This document shows positions 1 to 9,134 of a DNA stretch of 64,000 nt, piece by piece. The DNA is from Steinernema hermaphroditum (lineage: Eukaryota > Nematoda > Chromadorea > Rhabditida > Steinernematidae): NCBI GenBank assembly GCA_030435675.1, contig CM059622.1, positions 11,532,001-11,596,000 on the forward strand, read 5' to 3'. Positions within the stretch are counted from its first letter, which is position 1; every line of letters starts with the position of its first letter. A program made the position numbers and the translations under genes. The notes under the pieces are model-generated. The model was not told the origin of the DNA and did no database searches. It worked only from the letters and a program-made list of their open reading frames with translations.

Positions 1-2
1 CG

Positions 3-1163
3 CTGATCTACTCGAATGACGGTATTCCAGATGGCGACGATACCAGCGGTGGGGTTGCCACCCAGAAGTCGAAGCTAAACAGTCCACCAGTCGCAATACC
101 AGTGACTCCAGAGGCCGACGATCATCCACTTGCGGGCGGCCTTCTTCCGTTTCAAACTCTGAAGGGGCGCCAGAAGTTCGTGAGCAAGGTTTTCACTGTC
201 GTTCTTATCATGGTAAGCATTAGCTCGTCCTCTCCACATGTGTCACTTGCCTTTCAGCTCTCCATCTGCGCCTTCGGTGCGTTTTTTCCTCATTTTTTTC
301 CTGGTCACTGGTCCAAGACGAAGAGTGGTTGGGTAGAGCGCCCGCATCCGGTGAAAGCGTTTTTCCAGGACTGGTGGTGGTTAAGTATCTTTCCTAGGTA
401 AGTGAAAGCATCCCCGAAATAGTAACATGAGATGCTTTTCAGCGTTGTGTTTTTTATAACGCATTGCCTCATGGTATGCATCGACAGCTTCAGAAGGCAG
501 TTTCCGAAGAACATCATCACGCTGACCATTCTCGTAAGTCACCGAAAGCCTACTTCTAAGTTGAAGTGAACCATTTAGGCGATTAGCGCGGCGCTCATGC
601 TCCCATTCGCAAGTGCGTATCACAATTTCATCGGAGTAGCCATCGCAGTAGCGGCCACCGCCTTGCTATGCTTGGCGATCATCATCTACGCCAAGTTTAC
701 GAGCTTCGACTTTACGACGTAAGAATACGCACTATCATCAGTCGCCTACTTGTCAAAATTTCAGAAAAGGCTTCTACATCCTCTGCTTTGCATGCGGTGT
801 GACCCTATTCACCATCGTAGTGTCTTTATTCCTCTTCATGGTTCCGCATGTCAACTACACTCTAGGATTAGTAAGTTGGTTCAGTGACCTGAATAGATGT
901 AGTTGTTGTTTTTCAGTTCCTCCACCTGCTGATTAGCTTACTCAGCGTAGTCATGTTCTCCCTTTACTTGGCCTACGACGTTCAGGTTTGTTTTGAGGCT
1001 TATTCATCCGCGTATCGCGTTCCTTATTCATGTTCTTTAGCTCGTACTTGGCGGACGTCGTTTCCAAATTCGCGAAGACGAGTGGATTCTTGGAGCGGTC
1101 AAGATTTTCACGGACATCTTCGGCCTGTTCTTCTCCATGTTGGGCCTCACTCAACGTGTGTGA
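3..1163 (+). CDS. TMBIM / Lifeguard-type Bax-inhibitor membrane protein, 5' truncated
   Basis: The 3' part of a multi-pass membrane protein of the TMBIM (Lifeguard, UPF0005/BI-1) family, which sits in Golgi, ER or plasma membrane and modulates calcium leak and cell death. Seven exons can be joined at GT..AG borders with frame kept: 3-210, 258-397, 443-533, 579-718, 765-870, 917-985 and 1041-1163. A polar proline-rich stretch comes first, followed by about seven hydrophobic segments (for example residues like FTVVLIMLSICAFGAFF and FLHLLISLLSVVMFSLYLAYDVQ). The family hallmark LAYDVQ-LVLGGRR then an acidic loop (REDEWILGA) and a final hydrophobic helix are present. Introns are 45-55 bp, typical of this genome. 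The start codon lies upstream of the window. An AATAAA polyadenylation signal is at 1241-1246. Family call is firm; the exact paralogue is not. Confidence 0.88.
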
Positions 1164-1404
1164 ACAGGATCGGTGACGCTTGATGAGATCCACCAGTCAT
1201 ATCGCAAGATGCACAGAGGATCCTAATGTAGTATCTGCATAATAAATGCTCGACCGATGAATGGTATCCAACAATGACATATGCTTTCAGATACTTACTT
1301 AACGTTGCCTGCATACGAGAAAGATTAGATGACACCTTATTTTTGCAAGTTGCTGTTTTAATTCGAAATGAAATAAGAATTTGAGAGAAGGAGAAAGACG
1401 GTTA

Positions 1405-2326
1405 TCACTGGCGGTTGACGAAGACAGCCGAGCGAGGAGGACAAGGACAGTAGGCGGCGTCCTGGCCAGGAAGTCCACAGTTTCCGGCGGGTCCGGGCTT
1501 TCCGTTCTGTCCAGCAGTTCCAGGCTGGCCAGGATGTCCGGCAGGGCCCTGGAGTCCAGCAGCTCCGTTGGCGCCCTTCTCTCCGTTCTTTCCAGGAGCT
1601 CCAGCGGGACCGCGCGGTCCAGAGACTCCACAAGGTCCGGGCTTTCCTTTGCCACGCTGGCCGTCTTGTCCGGGGGCGCCAGGCTGTCCAGGGTGGCCAG
1701 CAGGTCCGGGCTGACCGGCGTTTCCAGCGGATCCAGCGGAGCCAGGCTGGCCGTTCTTTCCGGGAACTCCAGGTTGACCGGATCTTCCGTCGGGTCCCTT
1801 CTCTCCACACGGTCCATCGGGTCCCTTGGGGCCGGGAGGTCCAGCCGGGCACTTGACGCAGTCTTTGGGCTGAAAGTAGACGATTAAGATCAGATTCCTA
1901 CGGTAGTACTTACGACAGGAGCACAAGTGAGAGGAGCATAGGTGGAGACGTTGTCGACTCCCTTGGGACCGGGGACGCCAGGAGCGCCATCCTTTCCGGG
2001 CTGTCCAGGAGGACCGGGCGGACCCGGAGGGCACTTGGGCTTCGTGGGCTCGCACTGGCACCAGGCGGGGAGTCCGGAGAAGTCTTGGCGCTTCTGACGG
2101 AAGATGCTGTTGAAGGGGTTCTCGCGGGGCTTCGTCGGGGGAGTGACGGAGAGCTGCACGCTCATCATCTCACTCCAGGCGCCGTCGGTGTCGACGCGGA
2201 AAGCCTCGACGCCTCGACGCCTTCACTTCGTACATCTCTGCCGATGCAGGTGACGTCGACGGCGGCGCTTATAAGGGCACCCACGCAGAAGGAACCGGTC
2301 GAAGGTCAGGCAAAAAGCGTGCGCAT
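1405..2326 (-). CDS. Cuticle collagen (5' end possibly disrupted)
   Basis: Minus-strand nematode cuticle collagen, a secreted structural protein of the exoskeleton. The clear part is: a non-collagenous segment ending [13 protein letters not shown], a basic [19 protein letters not shown] region (RxKR-like cleavage site plus the first Cys cluster), a short Gly-X-Y block, the interruption [12 protein letters not shown], a 44-bp intron (1870-1913), DCVKCP, then about 40 uninterrupted Gly-X-Y triplets and a C-terminal CPCPP tail. Upstream of the AWSEMM segment the expected N-terminal hydrophobic helix is visible ([14 protein letters not shown]), but to reach it the frame must jump across an exact 8-bp tandem duplication at 2204-2219. 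Further upstream there is an in-frame TGA at 2306-2308. Either an unrecognised first exon exists or the gene is damaged. Collagen identity is sure; functional status is not. Confidence 0.8.
2204..2219. repeat. 8-bp exact tandem duplication in collagen 5' coding region
   Basis: CCTCGACG occurs twice back to back. Deleting one copy would put the N-terminal hydrophobic segment and the [14 protein letters not shown] segment of the collagen into a single frame. Confidence 0.8.
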
Positions 2327-2559
2327 CCGCGGAACATGAGGGATCACCACAGTCGAGAGTGTTCAGATAAAGCGTTCTGTGTTTTTCCCAGGAATTCGCA
2401 GAGCTTTGCAACTCAAATGGAGGTGACAAGAATGCGAAAAAGGTTGCGATTCGCAAAACTGGTTATCAGCCCATTAACGGTTTCAAAACATGGGTTTAAA
2501 ATGGACGCGCCGCGTTCTAACTCAACTTACGCGAGCAATGGAAAAGAGAAACCGATGGC

Positions 2560-2645
2560 GACTTATTTCAGGCACTGCGCTACTTCTGAATTGCTTCCCC
2601 TCCTGAGAAGGGCGAGGACAGATGAGCGGAGGTTTCCGATGCCAA
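2560..2645 (-). pseudogene. Decayed partial copy of the adjacent MED9-like exon
   Basis: About 80 bp resembling 3015-3095 in the MED9-like gene: both read (minus strand) as SSVLALL..(K/R)GSNSE(V/A)A-C/R-LK. A roughly 10-bp stretch is missing relative to the parent. It lies just beyond the 3' end of the parent gene in the same orientation, so it looks like a tandem fragment duplication with no open frame of its own. Confidence 0.6.
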
Positions 2646-2716
2646 GCGTTAATGTTCCATGTTCCAAACACCTTGCCTTAAAGCAATTAACACAGTTTAC
2701 CACACAGAATAATAAA

Positions 2717-3151
2717 TTACAGCAAGTCCATCTCAGATTGAAGCTGAGGCATATCGTTGTTGACGGTATCCTCTTGTTGCTCGCCTTCGGGGTCGCAGGT
2801 GGAAGTCGCAGATGCTTCGTACTCTGGTTTGGCATCTTCGTAGTCCTTCTTCGCTTCCGGCGCCCAGTCGTTGCGGATGCGCCCGATGAGTTCGTCTTTC
2901 AGCGTAATCTGCCGCTGAAGATCCGCTTTCTGCTGCACTTGGTCGTACTCGCTGTTGTCGAGATCGTCGATCGCCGAAGTGCGCTGCCGCATCTCACGCA
3001 AAGCAATGTCGACTCCTTTCAGGCGCTGCGCCGCTTCTGAATTGCTTCCCTTGTCGAAAGCTTGGAGAAGAGCGAGGACGGATGTACAGACTTGCTCCAG
3101 CCGCTGGAGACACGCTTGGACTTGTGGATTTTCGGTGTTGTAGCGATCCAT
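2717..3151 (-). CDS. Mediator subunit 9-like coiled-coil protein
   Basis: Single-exon minus-strand ORF of 144 residues starting MDRYNTENPQVQACL. The start is chosen because a TTTCAG acceptor, the usual trans-splice site, lies one base before this ATG. Residues about 45-95 form a charged helix whose pattern (EAAQRLKGVDIALREMRQ, then QQKADLQRQITLKDELIGR) matches the C-terminal helical region of Mediator subunit 9, where the signature is SPEQ..QQLQ.LREQ...K.ELL. MED9 sits in the Mediator middle module and links activators to RNA polymerase II. The acidic C-terminal tail (DPEGEQQEDTVNND) is not a family feature. The call rests on spacing and character rather than strong identity; another short coiled-coil protein is possible. 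A decayed partial duplicate lies just downstream at 2560-2645. Confidence 0.45.
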   Translation of the reverse strand: MDRYNTENPQVQACLQRLEQVCTSVLALLQAFDKGSNSEAAQRLKGVDIALREMRQRTSAIDDLDNSEYDQVQQKADLQRQITLKDELIGRIRNDWAPEAKKDYEDAKPEYEASATSTCDPEGEQQEDTVNNDMPQLQSEMDLL

Positions 3152-3364
3152 CCTGAAACACAGTCCAGTAATCACAGTAAGAGAGGACGCGAGGTATCAA
3201 TGGTTAAACACGCAGAAATGTGCACTTTAATGTCCAGTCCAAAAACTGGACTGGCTGAATTGGTTGAGACAGATAAAAAGTAAGAAGTAGGTTATCATCC
3301 TGCACACTACAACTGATACCGCATAATCCATACAGTGCTCCATAGGTTGGAAAAGCGCAAAAAA

Positions 3365-3450
3365 GGCTGTATGCACCTATGGAGCGAGTTTAAGAGTTTA
3401 TTTTTTTTAACTCGTAAACTCGTAAACTCGCTCCATAGGTGCATATAGCC
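3365..3450. repeat. Foldback inverted repeat, 23-28 bp arms
   Basis: The arm 3370-3392 (TATGCACCTATGGAGCGAGT..) is perfectly complementary to 3423-3445. With one mismatch the pairing extends to 3365 and 3450. The loop holds a T-run and a small direct repeat (ACTCGTAA twice). Probably a miniature foldback element; no target-site duplication recognised. Confidence 0.75.
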
Positions 3451-3974
3451 CGCTTCCGAGCCGGTCGGACGAACTCAAAATGTTCAAATCATCCTTCTTC
3501 GAAGAAAAGAGTAAAGTACACCTGAAACGTTCTCTTACTTCCAAGGATGGACAAATCGATCGCACCAAACGGATCGCGCACGAAAATAAAACACATAACG
3601 ATAAATCGATGGAAGTATTGCCAGGTTTGACCGAAGCACAAGAAGTGTTCAGAAAGATTAGGAGCAGATCACGACAGTAGACCAACCAAGGAAACAGAAA
3701 GAAAAACTGAGGAAATCGGCACATACGAAAGCCACGTGAGACAGCCACAAACAGTTCAATCACAGATGATGGAGCTATACCGGCAGAGGAGGTGCGCCGC
3801 TGTAGGTCAATCTCCCACCCTCAGGGTGTTCTCTGCGGGACCCATATTACAGGGATTTTACAAACTTAGCAGTTCACGATCCTAACACCATCGCCCACCC
3901 ATCCACGTGTACCGAATTCAACAACCAAGCTTTAAAAATCACAACGATAGTACTTTATTTATACAAGCTGCTGT
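3451..3974. other. No gene seen between foldback repeat and syntaxin
   Basis: ORFs of 66 codons (plus) and 118 codons (minus) overlap here, but neither has recognisable domains, splice structure or a clear start context. Nothing further can be supported. Confidence 0.5.
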
Positions 3975-4863
3975 CTATCTCAACTTCACCCCTAGAATAA
4001 CACCCAAAATGCACACAACCACCACAACAACCATCGCCACGGATATAACCATGCAACACATCTTTTTGTTATTTGCTGATTGATTATAGTAATCGGCTTG
4101 GATTAAATGATCCGCTCCGTCGGCTATGTGATCGTAGGCACTTTGCACGTTGGACTCGATGTTATCCACTCTGGCTGCCTGCGAGCGTTCCATGTCGTAA
4201 ACATCGCCAAAAACTTCTTGGAGTTCCGATATGTCCCGTTCTAAATCTATCAACCCGTTGTGACGAGCTTGAGCGTCTTCTGCAACCATTTCGTACGCTA
4301 GATTCAAACTGAGGCGACGATGGCTGCTCGCCATCCGTTCAATCTGACTCTCCGATGGATCCATCCCTGCAAGGCTGAGCTGCTGCCTCATTCGTGCTGA
4401 ATCAATTCTATCTGGATATGGGAGTATTGCTGTGACGAACCCATTTTCTGTCTCTTATAGTCAAGTTGAACGTCGTGGAAAGCGCCGGAAAGGTTCCGCA
4501 ACTTCCAGTGAAGATGATCGTATTGATTCTGGCGGATTCGAGTCTCTGTTTCAGAAGGTCGTCTGTAGGACGACCTTTCCTCCTTCCGATTCGAAACCTC
4601 AAGGTCGGTCAACGTCGCTCGGAAGGCGTTGAGTTGTTCGCCGACATCATGCATGAGCTTGTCGGTGTCACCCTTCAACGATCGTCCGTCTATCTTCACA
4701 CCTAAGGACCAACCTTTACAGACGTTCCCTGTTTCTTCTTAAGCGCTTGAATTTCCGTTTCTAATTTCTCGGTGAGGAAATATAAGTGGCGAACCTTGGC
4801 GAGGAACTCGTCAGGGCACGGTGCATCCGTGTCTTCGCCAAAGCGAACAGAAACCTTTCTCAT
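3975..4863 (-). CDS. Syntaxin, Qa-SNARE
   Basis: Target-membrane SNARE that drives vesicle fusion, anchored by a C-terminal helix. Exon 1 (start MRKVSVRFGEDTDAP, ATG 4861-4863, preceded by a TTTTAG acceptor) reads as the first Habc helix, with FLAKVRHLYFLTEKLETEI then KKKQ, close in style to plasma-membrane syntaxins. A middle exon carries the rest of Habc (KLMHDVGEQLNAFRATLTDLE). After a 44-bp intron (GTTCGT..TTCAG) comes ARMRQQLSLAGMDPSE. The SNARE helix follows, with the QARHNGLIDLERDISEL entry, EVFGDVYDMERSQAARVDNIESNV and the zero-layer Gln. The C-terminal anchor is CCMVISVAMVVVVVVCILGVILG. The exon 1/2 junction near 4690-4715 cannot be joined by a normal-length intron (see findings). 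Family is firm; the paralogue (syntaxin-1/2/4 type) is not. Confidence 0.85.
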
Positions 4864-5156
4864 TGCCTAAAACACATCTACACTAACGGGGACTTGCTTC
4901 TCGTTGGACACGCTGTGAGGAAACGAGGAATGATGAAAGAAGGGCGAAAACGATACCGCGAAAAGGACTGATTCATTCGACAAACAGTCTCGTTAAACAG
5001 ATAATATGCGAGTCATGAAGTGCATGAAATCGCTTCGCCGTCTATTTTGTTAGGAATTGATGAATTCTCGTTTATTACCGTATAAAAACCGGTAAAAGCA
5101 CAAATGCATGTGTATTGAATAATAAACTGCAGCATCGAGGTCTAGATTTTGGGGAA

Positions 5157-5444
5157 TTAAACACAATACTTATTGTCATGGTTGCGACAATTGGTTGAGT
5201 GAGCGGTCGTTCTTGGCCATCCGAGAAGGCGTGTAACACCAGCGAGCCGTAGTTCCTTGCCAAGAAGGTTACCACCACCGCCCGCCACAGCACGAAGAGC
5301 AGATGTCCCACTGCAACTCAGAACTCTTTGCCGCCAGTCACTCCAATGACGGTTTCCCCACTTCACCCTATGTGCTCCACCGCTTATCAAATCAGCTCTG
5401 ATTCCCGCGCACACTGATAGGGCATGTATGTATGAGACCTGCAC
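5157..5444 (-). CDS. Hypothetical cysteine-containing ORF
   Basis: Minus-strand open frame of up to 95 codons ending CRNHDNKYCV. A TGTGCAG acceptor lies near its 5' edge, and a polyadenylation signal (TTTATT on the plus strand at about 5070-5075) lies about 80 bp past the stop. It contains WSDW and a Gly-rich run, vaguely like a thrombospondin type-1 repeat, but the other two frames are also partly open and the cysteine spacing does not fit. It could be the last exon of a gene or chance. No family recognised. Confidence 0.25.
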   Translation of the reverse strand: MQVSYIHALSVCAGIRADLISGGAHRVKWGNRHWSDWRQRVLSCSGTSALRAVAGGGGNLLGKELRLAGVTRLLGWPRTTAHSTNCRNHDNKYCV

Positions 5445-5538
5445 ATAATGATGTTAATTCGGGAAGATAAATGGTAATGAATGTCGGCATAAAACATCAT
5501 AATAGATGTCAATTAACTGGAAAGCCCATCTGTGTCTT

Positions 5539-6119
5539 CTAACAAGGCTTGTAGCTTTCGTTCTCCAGTGCCTTCTTGATATCGTGCGGAATGTGATCCC
5601 ATGGCTCCGTCGACAATTGGCTGCAGGAGTCAATTTGCAGCGCGTATTTGATAAGTTCGGCTAAATATGTACATATATCATAGTAGGCAGTTACTAAAAT
5701 AAAGCGTACTTTTTATAGGAGCTACGACAGCATTCCCGTTAAGTAAATACTGCGTGGCGTTCTTCAAGTGAGGAAGACCACATTTCTCTTCGAGACTGTC
5801 GGTGACAACTTCAATTACGGGCAGGGCAAGTCTATCGGAGGACTGTAAACCCGTAGAAAGGATGGGAGCGTTGGACAAATGGTACCTTGAAGATTCTGTT
5901 GACAGCAGTCGCGTAGACGGTCGTTCCATCTTTGAGCGCTTCCGTTGCAAAGGTTGTAACTACTCCAACTAAAAAATTTGGTAATATTCATTACCAAATT
6001 AAACTCAGAGCATTACCAAACTCAGAGAAGCAAAACTTCTCTCTGGGCTCTCTATGGTCGCATGAGCAGCCGAAGGCAACCGATATCAAGCCAGCAAGAA
6101 AGAAGACGAAGACAGCCAT
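5539..6119 (-). CDS. TIMP-like (NTR domain) secreted protein A
   Basis: First of three TIMP-like genes. TIMPs are secreted netrin-type OB-fold proteins whose N-terminal Cys chelates the metalloprotease zinc. A signal peptide (MAVFVFFLAGLISVAFG) is followed at once by CSCDHREPREKFCFSEF, the CxC...C pattern of TIMP Cys1, Cys3 and Cys13. Exons then give VGVVTTFATEALKDGTTVYA.., then SSDRLALPVIEVV..EEKCGLP, and finally a last exon with IDSCSQLSTEPWDHIP and the C-terminal KPC. All six N-domain cysteines are present. Three short introns occur at the same places as in the two plus-strand relatives, including a phase-1 intron after the LLNG-type motif. It lacks the vertebrate TIMP C-terminal domain, like other nematode TIMPs. 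Whether it inhibits a protease is inference. Confidence 0.82.
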
Positions 6120-6448
6120 AGTTTCGCAACTTTGTGCATCATAATGTGAAAAAAGCTCCGTTTTATAGCACCACTTGACCAAACAAAGAGTCTATATGAG
6201 TAATATAAAGCTTATAGGAAAAGCAAATATGGAGCGTGTGACAGAAAGACCTTATCCTGCACAAAATTCACGATGTGAAAAATTCGTGCCATAATTCTAG
6301 ATTAATTTTTATTTAAAAATTATTACCAATCAATTATAATAGTCTACAATGACGATAAAAGGAAAAAGATTTAGAGAACTGTGAAAAGAGAAAGAAAGAT
6401 AAACCATTAAACACGTTAATAAACCAGAATGAACATCCATCAGCGAAG

Positions 6449-6727
6449 TTACAAGCGATCATTTCGGATCAGGAACCAGGCTAGAAGTTTCCTTTGAAAG
6501 ACACTCGAAGTTTTCGATTTAACAATGTCATCTGAGAGGTCATTCCAGATAGATATGACAAATGGGAGAAATAGCGACAGAACCTTTCAGTCTTTCGAAC
6601 AACAGGGTGGATTCTGTGCAGTGACCGTGACCTAGTGTGAGGATTTAGTGATAGAACAGTAGAAAACTCTTCAGGAAGGCAATTGATCTTGTTGTGAAAC
6701 AGCTTATACGTAAAGCGAACACAATGA
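6449..6727 (-). mobile_element. Non-LTR retrotransposon reverse-transcriptase C-terminal remnant
   Basis: Read on the minus strand, one frame gives FTYKLFHNKINCLPEEFS..RSRSLHRIHPVVRKTERFCRYFS, and after a frameshift another gives ISIWNDLSDDIVKSKTSSVF then FQRKLLAWFLIRNDRL and a stop. The RT...FF/YF.R....WNDLP..I....+..FK+.L pattern is the standard C-terminus of LINE reverse transcriptases (RTE/CR1/jockey type). The piece is 5' truncated and frameshifted, so it is a dead fossil. Confidence 0.7.
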
Positions 6728-7126
6728 GCGCTTTCCCATCAAGAATATCGTTCTGTTCCTATCCACCATTCATTCATTCCTCCAAAACCTGTTTTCCTGA
6801 ATCAAGAAACATATGAATTCTTTTTCCTTGTGTCTTCCTTGTGATTTTGCAGTACAAGAGCATGTCATTAGTCACATTCGGATTTCATCGGCGTTTAACA
6901 CTTATTGTTTACTTTCATTGCATTTAGGTATGCACATATCTTAGTCATTGTTTTGGCCTTTTTCGCATCGACCAACTGATGAACATTATCTATTCTCCAA
7001 TGATAACGATGTTTGTTTCGGTATTAAACACCCGGTTGCTTGTCACTGTCTGTCACTAGCCGCCAAAAAATGGTTTCCTCACGTGGGCCTCAAAGAACGA
7101 ACAAGAAGGTCAGGAACGTATCTGGC

Positions 7127-7133
7127 TATAAAT
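7127..7133 (+). promoter_or_regulatory. TATA box of TIMP-like B
   Basis: TATAAAT 50 bp before the ATG at 7183. Comparable TATA elements precede several other small secreted or compact genes in this window. Confidence 0.55.
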
Positions 7134-7182
7134 TTACCCATCCATCGTGTGAGACATGTCATTCACTCATTCACAGCCTGTC

Positions 7183-7747
7183 ATGTACAGAACTTTGCTG
7201 CTCTTCGCTTCTGTTATCGCCGTGGCCCTCGCTTGCTCGTGTAGAACGCAGCCAAAGACGCCAAAGGAGAAATTTTGTGATTCAACTTTCGGTATTATTC
7301 AGCAGTTTGAGGCGGAGTTTTATTGATATCACACTGCAGTTGCCACTTTCACTGTTTGGGGAAAGGATGGAAACGACACTCACATCTTCTACACGACCGT
7401 TGCGGACAAAGTGTTCAAGGTGCTTCAGTGAGGAACTTCTCTAGTATCCTCCTCTCTTTCAGACCAACCTTCTTATCCAGTCCGGCTCGCATATTCGCGT
7501 TATCACAAACAGCCAGAAGGAAGCTTGTGGCGTCACTTGGCTCGAAAGCGGAAAGAAATATCTTCTAAACGGTAATCCCGGTGCTACCGGAATCAAAACA
7601 CAGCGTTTTCTAGGGAATCGCGTTATCAGTGGAATGGGCATCTCGACGTGTGAAGCAATTTCGGCGACGGAATGGAGTAACGTTCCAGCTGACGTCAAGA
7701 AGTCGCTCAATCGAGGAAGTTATCTGCCTTGTCCCGATAAGAACTGA
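7183..7747 (+). CDS. TIMP-like (NTR domain) secreted protein B
   Basis: Four exons. The signal peptide MYRTLLLFASVIAVALA ends directly before CSCRTQPKTPKEKFCDSTF (TIMP Cys1, 3 and 13). Exon 2 gives VATFTVWGKDGNDTHIFY, exon 3 QSGSHIRVITNSQKEACGVT with WLESGKKYLLN, and exon 4 GMGISTCEAISATEW..VPADVKKSLNRGSYLPCPDKN and stop. The EACG, STCEA and LPC cysteines correspond to TIMP Cys70, Cys99 and Cys124, so the three canonical N-domain disulfides are all possible. Introns are 40-50 bp in phases shared with A and C. A TATA box lies 50 bp upstream and AATAAA at 7784-7789. With a free N-terminal Cys after signal cleavage it is a plausible metalloprotease inhibitor; that activity is inferred from family. 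Confidence 0.85.
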
Positions 7748-7795
7748 GACTGCAGATGCTAAAAACATTACTTGTGCTTTAACAATAAAACGCAT

Positions 7796-8530
7796 CGAGG
7801 ATATGAAGCTTTACTTTATAGATTGTTCTATTTACAGAGGAATATTTAAAGGTGCTCCAGCGATTTGGTTGAAATTCGGCAGACCAGTACTTCTTTGTAT
7901 TATGCCTGGATAAGAACAGTTCGTGATAGCACTCTCGGCATGCTAAAAAGGGTATATCATCCTTTGTCATCGAGAACACAACTGTTCCCCACCGGTGATT
8001 TCCAAGTCGGCCAACGTGAGCTGCAAGAGAAGTGTAACTGTAAGAGGAAACAACCATTTACTAGAGTACTTTCGGCCAAATGGGCAGGGCAGATGAACAC
8101 AAGTGCATATATAATGTATATAAAAACGGGCAGACATAGAGCTAAGGGCGGTTGCAGACAATCAGATTCTCATGTACGCCACTCACACCTCTACGAAGTT
8201 CATGGCGCGATAAGTATTGCCACAACATAGCCAAAAAATGGTCTGTGATTAATGCAAAGCTGAGCGCCACGTCTAAGACCTGGATCAGGTCTTAAATCAA
8301 AGCAACATTTTCTCTCGGACCGAGCTTCCTATGATTGGTATTCGTTGGTAAAGAGGAACAAAAACGTACAGCTCCTTATCCACGCAGTCGTTCCGAAAAG
8401 AACATAGTGTATATACTACCGTGCATTGTTCGTTTGTCATTATGGACAACAACATGCCACCGCTGCGCAAATATTCTTTCCAATTCTATTCAAATGCAGA
8501 TCCGTCTTGTTGTTATGGTGTTCCGCACGT
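7796..8530. other. Intergenic between TIMP-like B and C
   Basis: No gene supported. A perfect 9-bp stem hairpin (TAAGACCTG GAT CAGGTCTTA, 8274-8294) is the only distinct structure seen. Confidence 0.5.
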
Positions 8531-8531
8531 C

Positions 8532-8538
8532 TATATAA
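8532..8538 (+). promoter_or_regulatory. TATA box of TIMP-like C
   Basis: TATATAA 35 bp before the ATG at 8573. Confidence 0.55.
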
Positions 8539-8572
8539 ACACCGCCTTGATCAACAACATTATCAGTTAGCC

Positions 8573-9134
8573 ATGTATACATTTCTATTCGTTCTTGGAT
8601 CATTTCTCACTGCTGCCTTGGCTTCTTCGTCTCAACCGATTCCAAAGAGCAACAAACAGAAATTCTGCGAGTCAGATTTTGGTATTGGCTTCTTTTATGT
8701 GTCATATATTTGTTTAATTCTTCAGTTGGAACTTTCACGGTGTGGGGAAAAGGAGAAAACTACACGCACGTCTTTTACAATGGACTAACTCATGAAATCT
8801 TTAAGGTGAGTTGCATAGGAACTACATACGTTCATAATTACAACGTAAGACCGACGGCTCCATCAAAACCGGCTCTCTGATTACCGTCTTTACGAATAGA
8901 CTAAAAGAACATTCGGGAATCTGTTGGTTTGAAAGTGGAAAGAAGTACCTAATTAATGGTAATTTGCTTCGAAAGCATGGTCAACTTCTGATGTTTATAG
9001 GAGCTAGCGCTAATGGTAGCTTGTTCATTTCTACTTCTGATGCTATCTCCGTTGACGAATGGACTACCATCCCCGATGACACCAAGAAACCACTACGCGA
9101 TGGAACATATCTACCTTGTCAAAAGAAAGAATAA
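8573..9134 (+). CDS. TIMP-like protein C lacking the zinc-chelating CxC
   Basis: Tandem paralogue of B with the same four-exon plan and intron phases. The signal peptide MYTFLFVLGSFLTAALA is followed by SSSQPIPKSNKQKFCESDF: the CSC of A and B is SSS here, so both Cys1 and Cys3 are gone. The later partners are also gone: EACGVTW in B is EHSGICW here, and STCEA is STSDA. Only the Cys13 and Cys124 equivalents (KFC and LPC), plus one new odd Cys (ICW), remain. The rest aligns closely with B (GTFTVWGKGENYTHVFY, FESGKKYLIN, DAISVDEWTTIPDDTKKPLR). Without Cys1 it should not inhibit metalloproteases by the TIMP mechanism. It may have another role as an NTR fold; the reading frame is intact throughout. 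Confidence 0.85.

Noticed and set aside
1358..1887. Long ORFs opposite and out of frame with the collagen
   Set aside because: Gly-Pro repeat codons keep all frames open; only the Gly-X-Y frame has meaning.
7779..8230. ORFs between TIMP-like B and C
   Set aside because: Start and stop at random relative to splice signals, overlap each other on both strands, and have no recognisable content.
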